This document shows, piece after piece, positions 1 through 6,182 of a DNA stretch of 7,933 nucleotides (position 1 is the stretch's first letter; every line of letters starts with the position of its first letter). The position numbers were made by a program, and so were the translations under genes. This stretch comes from Thiomicrospira sp. UBA5634 (GTDB lineage: Bacteria; Pseudomonadota; Gammaproteobacteria; Thiomicrospirales; Thiomicrospiraceae): positions 4,255-12,187 of the forward strand of contig DIJW01000153.1 of the NCBI GenBank assembly GCA_002421475.1, in the 5' to 3' direction. The notes under the pieces were generated by a model. It saw nothing but the letters and a program-made list of their open reading frames with translations. It was not told the DNA's origin and did no database searches.

Positions 1-235
1 CTAACGGAATATCGGCGGTGATGACTAAATCCCCCGCTTGCAACCGTTTGACAATTTCATTATCGGCGACATCAAACCCGCCACCGACATGCAAAAAATC
101 AATCAGCGTCGAACGCGGAATCGCCATGCTGTGATTTGCCACCAATGTCATATACACGCCGGTTCGTTGTGCCGCACGAAATAAAATCTCTTTAATCACG
201 CCCGGACATGCATCCGCATCAACCCAAATTTTCAC
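1..235 (-). CDS. YaiI/YqxD (UPF0178, DUF188) family protein, 5' part only
   Basis: Reading from a GTG at 235, the frame stays open to the window edge (78 codons), so only the N-terminal half of a protein usually about 150 residues long is present. It opens with [10 protein letters not shown], the signature start of the UPF0178/DUF188 family, followed by a region with AAQRTG, VANHSM and VADNEIV, all typical of YaiI and YqxD. The family has a PIN-like fold and is suspected of nucleic-acid or metal-dependent activity, but its cellular role is not established. GTG is chosen because the family begins at this Lys-Ile/Val-Trp-Val-Asp run and because AGAAGG lies nine bases upstream. It is the last gene of the co-oriented dioxygenase-ovoA series, 70 bp after the ovoA stop. 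No convincing terminator lies between, so read-through from ovoA is possible. Confidence 0.85.
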   Translation of the reverse strand, partial: MKIWVDADACPGVIKEILFRAAQRTGVYMTLVANHSMAIPRSTLIDFLHVGGGFDVADNEIVKRLQAGDLVITADIPL

Positions 236-305
236 ACCGCACAACCTTCTAAGCTAAAGCCCACATTGTCGCCATTTTAACGGCGGATTCAAGCCTTTTG
301 ACGAC

Positions 306-2456
306 TTAACGCTTTTTCCACGCCGTCACTTGAACAAACTGATAATCAAATGTTCGTTGATTCATGCGTCTGACCAGCGGCAAATCATAAGGTTCAGCCA
401 CCAGGCTGAAATGCGTGTTTAAGATTTGCTGCAAACCTTCAAAACTGCTGACGTTTTCGCCTGACTGACTGTCTTTATAACCGCCTAACCAGCGTTGTTT
501 TGGTGTCACAGCCGCTTGCCAATCATACGCACTCGCCAACCACAAAATACCGCCGGCATTCAGCCGCTGCTGAATCTGCGCTAAAAACGCCTGTGGGTCG
601 TACAACTTATCCAATAAATCCGCCGCAAACACCATGTCATAACCGCTAAACCGCGCTTTGATATTGGCGGCATCCTGTTGCAAAAACTCACATTTATGCG
701 CAGTTTGTTGCAAACCAAGTTCTGCTAAACTCGCTTGTTTAAAATCTATTATTTCGCCTTCAAACGGCAAGGTATAACGCACCACCTGGCCTTGCTGTAA
801 CTGGTTGGCAAGCTGAATAAAACGTGCGGAAAAATCTAATCCGGTGACGCGGGCAAAATGCTGTGCCAGCTCAAAACTGCTGCGCCCGACCGAACAACCG
901 ACATCCAGCACCGATAAATCATCACGCCCAGCAAAATCTTGATCCTGCTGCATCAGTTTAATCGCCGCTTGCGCACAGGCTTGGGCAAAATTCGGCACGG
1001 CTAAGCTGGTTTCACCGTAATGGTTTTCGCAAGCCTGGGTTATATCGGAATCGGTTTCATAGGGGGCAAACTCGGTTTGCACCGCTGCGTCCGACTCAAT
1101 ATAACGAAAACCCGCATGCTGGAAAAAATGTCGCCGAAACGCATAACGTGATGTGCCGTTAATTTCATTACCGCTGGAAATCCACGAACCTCCTTTAAAA
1201 ATGTTGTGTTTATTGTCAAACGTCGGCGTGGTGAAATCGTCATATAACGGATGCACTTTAAAACCGTCGAACGGATAAATCGGCGTTTGTGTCCATTGCC
1301 ACACATTGCCCACCACATCATAAAACCCGTTCATCGCGTTTTGATCAACCGGGGTTGAGGAGGCATATTGCTGCAAATTCCAATTGGCGTTTGCACTGAA
1401 GCTTTGCGCTTGGGTGACATCATATAAACGCATATATTCATCTTCACTCGGCAGCCGAATCGGCAAACCGCTTTGCTCTTTTTTCCAACGACAAAACGCC
1501 GCCGCTTCTAAAAAGTTTACCTCGACCGGCCAGTTCATCGGCAACGGAATCTCAACCGTCATACAACGCAACCACCAGGCCTGGTGACCGTTTGCAGTTG
1601 GTTTTTGCAGCCAAAAACTCGGATGTTTTAACGGGCTAAACTGCCGCCAGCGATTACCTTCATCATCCCAATATTGTGCTTTGTCATAACCGCCCGATTC
1701 AACAAACGCTAAAAATTCGGCATTCGACACTAAATATTGTGCGGCGTTAAAACCCGCCACCTCGACTTGATGTTGACCATATTCATTATCCCAACCATAA
1801 AACGGCGCCGGATCTTGTTTATTGAAGGCCACCAGGCCTGGTGCAACCGGCAATAATTGATTTGGCGGCGCATCACCGTGATTGGGACAGATCGGAAATA
1901 ATGTCGATGATTGCACCATCTCAAGCGGTAATTGACGGATCAAAACCGACGAGGTTTCTAAATGAATGCGTTCGTGTTCAATCCCCATCATGATCGGCCA
2001 CATCGGGCTTTGCCAATCAATCGGCAAGCTAAACTCAACCCGATCAATCAAATCATTCACCGCTGCGCGCACCTGCGCGCGATATTCGCGCACTGCCGCA
2101 ACACTCGGCCAATCATAGTGGGCATCATTTAAATCATCCCACGACATTTCATCTACCCCAATCGCGCACAGCGATTCAATCGCCGGATTAATGCGCTGCG
2201 GCAACAACTTAGCTAAAACCAGTTTATTGGTGAAAAAGGTCGCGGTATGACCAAAATAGAAAATGAGCGGATGGCGCAACGAACAAGGCCGCGCATAAAA
2301 AGCTGCATCAGATGCCAGCGTTTCAAATAGCGCCTCGTAGGTGGCTTGTGTTTGATTAAAATATGCTTTGATTTCGGCGCGTTTGGCGGCCACTTCGCCA
2401 TGATCTAAATACAACGGCTGCGCCACTAAATCCGCCCGACTGAAACCCAACTCCAT
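306..2456 (-). CDS. ovoA: OvoA: 5-histidylcysteine sulfoxide synthase with fused mercaptohistidine N-methyltransferase
   Basis: A full-length 716-residue ovothiol biosynthesis enzyme. The family uses non-haem iron and oxygen to couple cysteine to histidine, giving 5-histidylcysteine sulfoxide. After cleavage by a separate PLP lyase (OvoB, not in this window) its C-terminal domain methylates the imidazole to form ovothiol A. Domains in order: DinB-like helical domain (about 20-185), FGE-sulfatase/formylglycine-enzyme-like domain (about 205-455), and SAM methyltransferase (about 475-716) with motif I VLDVGCSVGRSSFEL at 516-530. The probable three-histidine iron site is His70 (FYFGH), His161 and His165 (EHERIHLE). 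Tyr405 in VHPLYDDF is the likely counterpart of the active-site tyrosine studied in other OvoA proteins; that placement is my inference. GNVWQW and FKGGSW are typical FGE-domain motifs. The ATG has GGAG six bases upstream. No truncation or missing key residue is seen. It lies 107 bp downstream of the dioxygenase gene on the same strand. Confidence 0.93.
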   Translation of the reverse strand: MELGFSRADLVAQPLYLDHGEVAAKRAEIKAYFNQTQATYEALFETLASDAAFYARPCSLRHPLIFYFGHTATFFTNKLVLAKLLPQRINPAIESLCAIGVDEMSWDDLNDAHYDWPSVAAVREYRAQVRAAVNDLIDRVEFSLPIDWQSPMWPIMMGIEHERIHLETSSVLIRQLPLEMVQSSTLFPICPNHGDAPPNQLLPVAPGLVAFNKQDPAPFYGWDNEYGQHQVEVAGFNAAQYLVSNAEFLAFVESGGYDKAQYWDDEGNRWRQFSPLKHPSFWLQKPTANGHQAWWLRCMTVEIPLPMNWPVEVNFLEAAAFCRWKKEQSGLPIRLPSEDEYMRLYDVTQAQSFSANANWNLQQYASSTPVDQNAMNGFYDVVGNVWQWTQTPIYPFDGFKVHPLYDDFTTPTFDNKHNIFKGGSWISSGNEINGTSRYAFRRHFFQHAGFRYIESDAAVQTEFAPYETDSDITQACENHYGETSLAVPNFAQACAQAAIKLMQQDQDFAGRDDLSVLDVGCSVGRSSFELAQHFARVTGLDFSARFIQLANQLQQGQVVRYTLPFEGEIIDFKQASLAELGLQQTAHKCEFLQQDAANIKARFSGYDMVFAADLLDKLYDPQAFLAQIQQRLNAGGILWLASAYDWQAAVTPKQRWLGGYKDSQSGENVSSFEGLQQILNTHFSLVAEPYDLPLVRRMNQRTFDYQFVQVTAWKKR
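1572..1586. repeat. 15-bp repeat holding a perfect 14-bp palindrome, copy 1
   Basis: CCACCAGGCCTGGTG, whose last 14 bases are a perfect palindrome. It lies inside ovoA, where it encodes part of HQAWW. An identical 15-mer occurs at 1829-1843 in another reading frame, so protein conservation cannot explain the match. Confidence 0.7.
1829..1843. repeat. 15-bp repeat holding a perfect 14-bp palindrome, copy 2
   Basis: Second exact copy of CCACCAGGCCTGGTG, 257 bp from the first. Here it encodes part of APGLVA on the minus strand. No third full copy was seen in the window; partial matches occur near 397 and 780. Confidence 0.7.
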
Positions 2457-2523
2457 AACCCGCTCCGAAATGTATAACTAATGGCTAAATATAATACATT
2501 AACTATACAAATAACATCGCGAC

Positions 2524-2552
2524 GACCACTAAACTAATCACAAGCAGTGGTC
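2524..2552. repeat. Inverted repeat between the dioxygenase gene and ovoA
   Basis: Arms GACCACT (2524-2530) and AGTGGTC (2546-2552) pair perfectly around a 15-base loop, 12 bp past the dioxygenase stop. On the transcribed minus strand no T-run follows, so this is not a standard terminator. It could be a weak attenuator or mRNA-processing hairpin within a dioxygenase-ovoA transcript. The rest of the 107-bp gap is AT-rich (2480-2515), contains TATATT-like hexamers and might hold an ovoA promoter, but no well-spaced -35/-10 pair stands out. Confidence 0.35.
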
Positions 2553-2563
2553 ACACAAAGCGA

Positions 2564-3361
2564 CTAAATCGAGCTATAGGCATGACACGCCAAAGTACCG
2601 TACATCCAACCTTGATAAAGCTGCTCGACCGCCAACTCATCGGTTAAACCGGCGAACACCAAAAACGGTAAATAATGATCCAAAGTCGGCGCCGCTTGCA
2701 CCCCAAACGGCAAATTATCAGGATCTAATAACGCCTCAATATCCCGATTTTGTACTGCGGTTTCAAAACCCTGCATAAAATCCCGCGCCCAATCGACCGC
2801 TTCGTTCTCGGCCATTCGCCAATGAATCTGGCGTAAATTATGACTAATACCACCGTTAGCAACAATTAACACACCTTGCTCACGCAAAGCACTCAATTTC
2901 TGCCCCAATTCATAATGCCAGCGCGTACCTTTATGCGGACAAATCGACAACTGAAACACCGGAAATGGCGGTTTTGGCCAAGCTTCTCTTAACGGAACCC
3001 AACTGCCATGATCCAACGGATAACTTGGATCAGCCTCCACCTGCAAACCCAATTGAGTAAACGCCGCCATTAATTCCTGCCCGACCTCCACCCCGGATGG
3101 CAACGGCCAACTGATCTCATACAACTCCGCCGGAAAACCGGAAAAATCATGCTGAATGGTGGGTTCTGCCACCTGACCCGAAAAACACAAACGACTGGTT
3201 TGCCAATGCGCAGAAATAGACAAAATCGCTTTTGGTTGCTGCGAGCTTTGGCGAGCCAATACCGCAGGCAAAGTGTGCCAAAAACGCCGCGCCGCGTTAT
3301 CCGATAATAAAAAACTCGGTGCCCCATGACCGATAAACCAAGCCGGTAATTTATGGCTCAT
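2564..3361 (-). CDS. LigB/DODA-type extradiol ring-cleavage dioxygenase (YgiD-like)
   Basis: A 265-residue member of the class III extradiol dioxygenase (LigB, DODA) family, which cleaves catechol-type rings such as DOPA at a mononuclear metal site. E. coli YgiD is a 4,5-DOPA dioxygenase of similar length. Recognisable motifs are GHGAP (His12), SAHW (His52), LDHG (His118), GGISHN (His174) and LDHYLP (His229). His12, His52, His174 and His229 are the expected metal or catalytic histidines of the family. An in-frame GTG three bases upstream (3364) is rejected as the start: AAGGAGG sits five bases before the ATG at 3361, which is ideal, but only two before the GTG. The physiological substrate cannot be read from sequence. 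It lies directly upstream of ovoA on the same strand, so the two may share a transcript. No signal peptide; cytoplasmic. Confidence 0.9.
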   Translation of the reverse strand: MSHKLPAWFIGHGAPSFLLSDNAARRFWHTLPAVLARQSSQQPKAILSISAHWQTSRLCFSGQVAEPTIQHDFSGFPAELYEISWPLPSGVEVGQELMAAFTQLGLQVEADPSYPLDHGSWVPLREAWPKPPFPVFQLSICPHKGTRWHYELGQKLSALREQGVLIVANGGISHNLRQIHWRMAENEAVDWARDFMQGFETAVQNRDIEALLDPDNLPFGVQAAPTLDHYLPFLVFAGLTDELAVEQLYQGWMYGTLACHAYSSI

Positions 3362-3387
3362 CACAACCTCCTTATTCCGCCGGAACG

Positions 3388-3416
3388 GTTAGACTTTTAA
3401 AATCAAACGCTTGCAA
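3388..3416 (-). promoter_or_regulatory. Candidate promoter of the dioxygenase gene
   Basis: On the minus strand TTGCAA (3411-3416) and TCTAAC (3388-3393) are 17 bases apart, each matching the sigma70 hexamers at four of six positions. The predicted start, near 3381, leaves a short leader containing the AAGGAGG ribosome site. The -35 lies in a 13-bp sequence repeated in the tRNA promoter. Confidence 0.35.
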
Positions 3417-3473
3417 AAGCCTTACAGCGCAAGGCTTTGCGGATAAACAATTTTTTACAAAAACGCTTGCAAA
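3405..3473. repeat. Pair of 13-bp direct repeats AAACGCTTGCAAA
   Basis: Exact copies at 3405-3417 and 3461-3473. The second provides the -35 (TTGCAA) of the tRNA-Asn promoter; the first provides the candidate -35 of the divergent dioxygenase promoter. TTGCAA is self-complementary, so it can serve either strand. Between them, AAAGCCTT (3416-3423) and AAGGCTTT (3431-3438) form a hairpin with a seven-base loop. Confidence 0.55.
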
Positions 3474-3494
3474 CAAAAATCAACTCTCTATAAT
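3467..3494 (+). promoter_or_regulatory. Promoter of tRNA-Asn
   Basis: TTGCAA (3467-3472), a 16-base spacer and a perfect TATAAT (3489-3494). Transcription should start near 3501, about 25 bases before the mature tRNA. The leader contains the palindrome CAAGCA-A-TGCTTG (3505-3517), which would form a small hairpin just 5' of the tRNA. Confidence 0.75.
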
Positions 3495-3525
3495 ACGCAC
3501 ACATCAAGCAATGCTTGCCTACCAC

Positions 3526-3601
3526 TCCCGATTAGTTCAGTTGGTAGAACACCGGACTGTTAATCCGTATGTCGCTGGTTCGAGTCCAGCATCGGGAGCC
3601 A
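3526..3601 (+). tRNA. tRNA-Asn (anticodon GUU)
   Basis: A 76-base tRNA with encoded CCA. The acceptor stem pairs TCCCGAT (3526-3532) with ATCGGGA (3591-3597), followed by discriminator G and CCA. The anticodon loop CTGTTAA gives GTT at 3559-3561, and the T arm carries GGTTCGAGTCC. The D arm and anticodon region closely resemble the enterobacterial tRNA-Asn as remembered. The outermost anticodon-stem pair (positions 27-43) is a C-U mismatch here. It reads AAU and AAC codons. tRNA 3' ends are frequent integration sites, and accessory-looking DNA starts just beyond. Confidence 0.97.
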
Positions 3602-3606
3602 ATTCT

Positions 3607-3640
3607 AAACCCTAGGTTATTGATTAACCTGGGGTTTTTT
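3607..3640 (+). terminator. Rho-independent terminator of tRNA-Asn
   Basis: AACCCTAGGTTA pairs with TAACCTGGGGTT (one G-T pair) around a short loop and runs directly into six T residues (3635-3640), five bases after the CCA end. Confidence 0.85.
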
Positions 3641-3656
3641 GTTTATAGCCTCTCGC

Positions 3657-3677
3657 AATACCCTACAAAATACCCTA
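3657..3677. repeat. Tandem AATACCCTA repeats beyond the tRNA, possible integrase arm sites
   Basis: AATACCCTA occurs at 3657-3665 and again at 3669-3677, one helical turn (12 bp) apart. Short GGGTATTTT-type direct repeats like these often lie beside tRNA-borne attachment sites as arm-binding sites for tyrosine recombinases. No integrase gene follows, so the island reading is an inference. Confidence 0.4.
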
Positions 3678-3713
3678 AACAAATTCTTTCCGTTATTAAG
3701 CTTCGGCTTTGCT

Positions 3714-3877
3714 CTATCTCTCTAATACTGCATTTTTTAAAGCGGAAGAAAAGAAGACATTACCTTTTTCTTGTTTAGGTCTGCCAATAGGTTTGAAAGA
3801 CAATGAACGATTGGCCAATTTTTCAAGCCTTTCAATCTGATTCTAAGGCGTCCCCTTTATACCAGACATAACCAAAA
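3714..3877 (-). pseudogene. Possible C-terminal remnant of a REP-associated (Y1/IS200-like) transposase
   Basis: The minus strand has a 42-codon stretch open from 3842 to a TAG at 3714, with no start codon or ribosome site. It contains ERLEKLANRSLSFKPIGRPK followed by QEKGN, resembling the basic GRPK-type tail of REP-associated tyrosine transposases. Just upstream, in a neighbouring frame, lies YKGDALESD, also plausible for that tail, so a one-base frameshift near 3832-3845 would join them. No catalytic motif is present, only the tail. It begins directly after the broken abi gene. The identification rests on remembered family character and is weak; the stretch could also be meaningless. Confidence 0.3.
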
Positions 3878-4571
3878 TCAATACTTCATTAAGTCCTGAT
3901 TTGAAACGGCTGGATAATAAACAAAAAGCTGAGAAAGTTGATTACTCCAACTTTCGCCCAGTGCAATTTGGCTCAAAAAATACTCTAAAATAATTGACAA
4001 GCTTTCAAAACTTTCCGGTGCGGTGAAGTGAATATTTTTTCGCTTGTAATGACTCGGTTTTACTCGAATCGGTGCGTAGAGAATTTGGCTATGATGTGCG
4101 GCATGATTTCTCAGCACGGTTAAGGCGTGCAGCCAAGAACGAAACACTTCGGGCTGGTCAATTTTAAACTTCATTGCAATAGCCTTGCGATCATTCGACT
4201 GATTTAACACTGAATAGGTTTTTGACCAAAAACCAGTGCGCGCCATGCTTTAAGCTTAAAACATTCGACATGCTGGTTCTTACAGCAACCTCAATACGAT
4301 CAATTGCACCAATCACTAACAACCTTAACTCACGATCAAACTCATAATATTGACGCAGTGCGTCGAAGCTAAATGCGTCAGTTAGCCGTTTTGTTTGCAA
4401 ATCAATTCTATGATGAAGATAACCTTTAAGACGATAAGGGCCTACAAATCGAAAATATCGTAAGGCCATTTCATATTCCGCCTCTACAACAACCAGCCCC
4501 TGCTGAATATATTTTTCGAGCAATTGTTCAGGGGTTAGCGCAGGCTTGATAAAGGTAGTACGAGTGGACAT
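3878..4571 (-). pseudogene. Abi_2 family (AbiF/AbiD-like) abortive-infection HEPN protein, broken by an internal deletion
   Basis: Two overlapping minus-strand frames together make a shortened Abi_2 protein. The first (4571-4191, 126 codons) starts STRTTFIKPALTPEQLLEKY and contains FRFVGPYRLKGYLHH and IDRIEVAVRT, typical of the family's N-terminal half, ending just after KHGAHWF. The second (to 3878) resumes with SKTYSVLNQSNDRKAIAMKF and FRSWLHALTVLRNHAAHHS, the C-terminal half with an R-x4-H HEPN ribonuclease motif (RNHAAH). Family members normally have several tens of residues between these blocks. I infer a deletion of perhaps 150-200 bp, not a multiple of three, joined around 4217-4234, inside the palindrome GGTTTTTG-AC-CAAAAACC. 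A 122-codon frame from an ATG at 4246 could still make the C-terminal HEPN fragment, but no ribosome site was recognised for it. AbiF-type proteins stop growth of phage-infected cells and are associated with a small RNA. The ATG at 4571 has only a weak ribosome site. Confidence 0.75.
4217..4234. repeat. Perfect palindrome at the abi deletion joint
   Basis: GGTTTTTG, a two-base centre, then CAAAAACC. It lies where the N-terminal abi frame stops matching the family and the C-terminal frame starts, suggesting the deletion ended in, or created, this inverted repeat. Confidence 0.6.
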
Positions 4572-4598
4572 GATTTCTTTTCGATAAATGCTGGATAC

Positions 4599-4669
4599 AA
4601 AAAACCCGCCTTTTGCACTTCTGACTTAACAGATCCCTGACCGAAGGCAGGAAGTGTGGCGGGTATGTT
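4599..4669 (-). ncRNA. Structured small RNA upstream of the abi gene (abiF RNA-like), ending in a terminator
   Basis: The predicted RNA of about 71 bases folds compactly. Outer stem: ACCCGCC (4664-4658) with GGCGGGT (4610-4604). Second stem: CACTT (4656-4652) with AAGTG (4620-4616). Inside, two hairpins abut almost without spacers: CCTG...CAGG (4651-4636) capped by a C-UUCG-G tetraloop, and CTG...CAG (4632-4621). This is a three-way junction. The outer stem is followed by six T residues (4604-4599), so the RNA ends as a rho-independent terminator, 27 bases before the abi ATG. From memory, a conserved structured RNA upstream of abiF genes is catalogued as the abiF RNA motif and proposed to act as the RNA partner of the Abi toxin. 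Position and architecture fit, but I could not compare it with the family model. No base pair looks damaged, unlike the neighbouring gene. Confidence 0.65.
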
Positions 4670-4676
4670 GGTTATG

Positions 4677-4704
4677 ATTCTAGTGACGATGTAGTATTAG
4701 TCAA
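4677..4704 (-). promoter_or_regulatory. Promoter of the abi-associated small RNA
   Basis: TTGACT (4704-4699), 16 bases, then TAGAAT (4682-4677), each five of six to sigma70 consensus. It predicts a start near 4669, five bases before the first stem of the RNA. Some read-through of the terminator would also transcribe abi. Confidence 0.65.
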
Positions 4705-4763
4705 CCTGTTTTTTTAACGCCAACTACTGATTTACCTTTACCACAACAATGCCTAGCGGAAAC

Positions 4764-4839
4764 GTACGCAATCTCCGGCTGAGTTTGAAAAAGTTATTTT
4801 GAGAACCTTAAAATTGTCGAGTAAATTCAGGCCTTACCA
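4764..4839 (+). mobile_element. IS3-family-like right-end remnant, copy A
   Basis: A 76-bp sequence matching 6361-6438 at 72 of 78 aligned positions (hand count). The frame RKRTQSPAEFE resembles the tail of an IS3-family transposase, but a one-base loss after GAGTTTGAAA shifts it. Similarity stops exactly at TTACCA, consistent with an element end of the ...CA type. No left end or catalytic part is nearby. Between this remnant and the ATPase stop (4840-4957) I see only the short palindrome TTAACGTTAA (4885-4894) and an 8-bp inverted pair (AAACGGAT at 4839, ATCCGTTT at 4905); no gene is supported there. Confidence 0.6.
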
Positions 4840-4957
4840 AACGGATGTCTGGCGTTTACGCTGGCTTAGTTATCGAAAAATGAATTAACGTTAACATCGC
4901 AAGTATCCGTTTATAAATTCTAAACAATAATGTCATCAGCAGAGCTGTAAAAGTCAG

Positions 4958-6154
4958 CTAATACTGAAACACCGGCATAATCCGCTTCATAAACCCATCA
5001 AACAAGGGTACTGTAAAAGCTGTATCTCCATGGGATGGACTATAGATCATCCCCTTGATAATCAGCCTTGCTCGAATGGGTGCAACGGTTGACGCCCCCT
5101 TCCCCAGCAGCTCAGAAATATCACTGGAACGATGCGGCCCCTCACCCAGCTCGGCCATCGCGCGCATATAGCGTTTTTCAGCAGGGGTTAGGCGATCAAA
5201 GCGAACCCTAAAGAAACTGTCATCCAATTCTGATAAGGCCACATCCGTCGCGTTTAATGCATCCTTTTTTTGGATAGGTGAAGACTCGGCCAAGTCCCAA
5301 ACATGTTTGCCCCACTCCTGAATAAAATAGGGATACCCTTTAGTTTGCGCAATAATTTCATCAATCGCGTCATCAGTAATTTCTGTGGACTCTTGGTGTA
5401 ATGGCACTTGAATCGCTTGCTTTGCTGCTTCGCTATCAAGTGCATCAATGGATACGAACTCAAACAGGCGTTCAGCATAGGATTTGGCTTTACCCATTTG
5501 TCCAAGTAACTGAGGCAGACCCGCACCAAGCAATGTAATTGGTAATTGCTTTTGACTCGCACGGTGTAGCGCGGTGATCAGGGCAGATAATTGTTCCTCT
5601 GGCACATACTGCAATTCATCAATCACCAACACAATCGGTTTTTTATGATGTTTTGCAGACTCCCCCACATGTACAATCAAATCGGTGAGGTCGCTTTCGA
5701 AATCGCCACTATCGGCCAAACCTTCTTCAAAATCAAAGTCGATGTTAACTTCTACATCATCAAAGCGCACCTTAGCGGCCTTAATGAAACCAGCCAGCGC
5801 ACTTTTTGCTTTGCTGAGCGAGCTTGCCATCACAGCCTTCGCTTGATTAAGCTTACTCATTTTAATCAAAGCCGTACGCAGTGAAGGACCCAACATCGCC
5901 GCCAAAGAACGATCTTCAGGGGCTTCTATAATGACCGACAAATAACCCTCTTGTTCTGCGATATCCGTGAGCTTATGCAGCAGTACCGTTTTACCGACAC
6001 CTCGCAGACCATACAGCACCACACTACGCGCAGCACGGCCTGCTGCAATACGATGCAATGAAACCGTGGCGCGCTCGATAATATCGTCACGACCTGCTAA
6101 CTCTGGAGGCGGTGTGCCTGCACCCGGTGCAAAGGGATTGTAACGAGGATCCAT
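4958..6154 (-). CDS. AAA+ ATPase with C-terminal winged-helix domain
   Basis: A 398-residue P-loop ATPase of the ORC/Cdc6-like or STAND-like type seen as solitary genes in many bacteria. It begins DPRYNPFAPGAGTPPPELAG, a conserved start, then Walker A GLRGVGKT (49-56), a variable helical, acidic segment (about 95-160), Walker B VLVIDE (175-180), a sensor-1-like LLGAGLP (208-214), GYPYFIQEWG (273-282) and a probable winged-helix domain (about 320-390) that could bind DNA. Its job is not known; related proteins include replication-initiator-like ATPases and signalling NTPases. The ATG at 6154 is preferred over an in-frame ATG at 6181: AAGGTGAG lies just upstream of it, whereas the distal one has no ribosome site, and family members start at MDPR. 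It is alone on its transcript, flanked by the two IS remnants, so it is probably transferred cargo. The reading frame is intact. Confidence 0.85.
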   Translation of the reverse strand: MDPRYNPFAPGAGTPPPELAGRDDIIERATVSLHRIAAGRAARSVVLYGLRGVGKTVLLHKLTDIAEQEGYLSVIIEAPEDRSLAAMLGPSLRTALIKMSKLNQAKAVMASSLSKAKSALAGFIKAAKVRFDDVEVNIDFDFEEGLADSGDFESDLTDLIVHVGESAKHHKKPIVLVIDELQYVPEEQLSALITALHRASQKQLPITLLGAGLPQLLGQMGKAKSYAERLFEFVSIDALDSEAAKQAIQVPLHQESTEITDDAIDEIIAQTKGYPYFIQEWGKHVWDLAESSPIQKKDALNATDVALSELDDSFFRVRFDRLTPAEKRYMRAMAELGEGPHRSSDISELLGKGASTVAPIRARLIIKGMIYSPSHGDTAFTVPLFDGFMKRIMPVFQY

Positions 6155-6182
6155 AAAACTCACCTTTAACAAAATATTCATT

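Noticed and set aside
1040..2401. Several short frames on both strands within ovoA
   Set aside because: All lie in alternative frames of a continuous, well-supported OvoA coding sequence.
2524..2552. Terminator for the dioxygenase gene
   Set aside because: The stem is only 7 bp with a 15-base loop and lacks a T-run on the transcribed strand; kept only as an inverted repeat.
3416..3438. Terminator between the dioxygenase gene and tRNA-Asn
   Set aside because: The hairpin lies upstream of both divergent genes and is not followed by a T-run, so it terminates neither.
3657..3677. CRISPR array
   Set aside because: Only two 9-bp units 12 bp apart; no repeat-spacer structure here or anywhere in the window.
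3569..3778. Plus-strand 69-codon open frame
   Set aside because: It starts inside tRNA-Asn, runs through the terminator, and has no ribosome site or recognisable family features.
5591..5884. Plus-strand 97-codon frame opposite the ATPase gene
   Set aside because: Antisense to a clear coding sequence with Walker motifs; no independent start signals.
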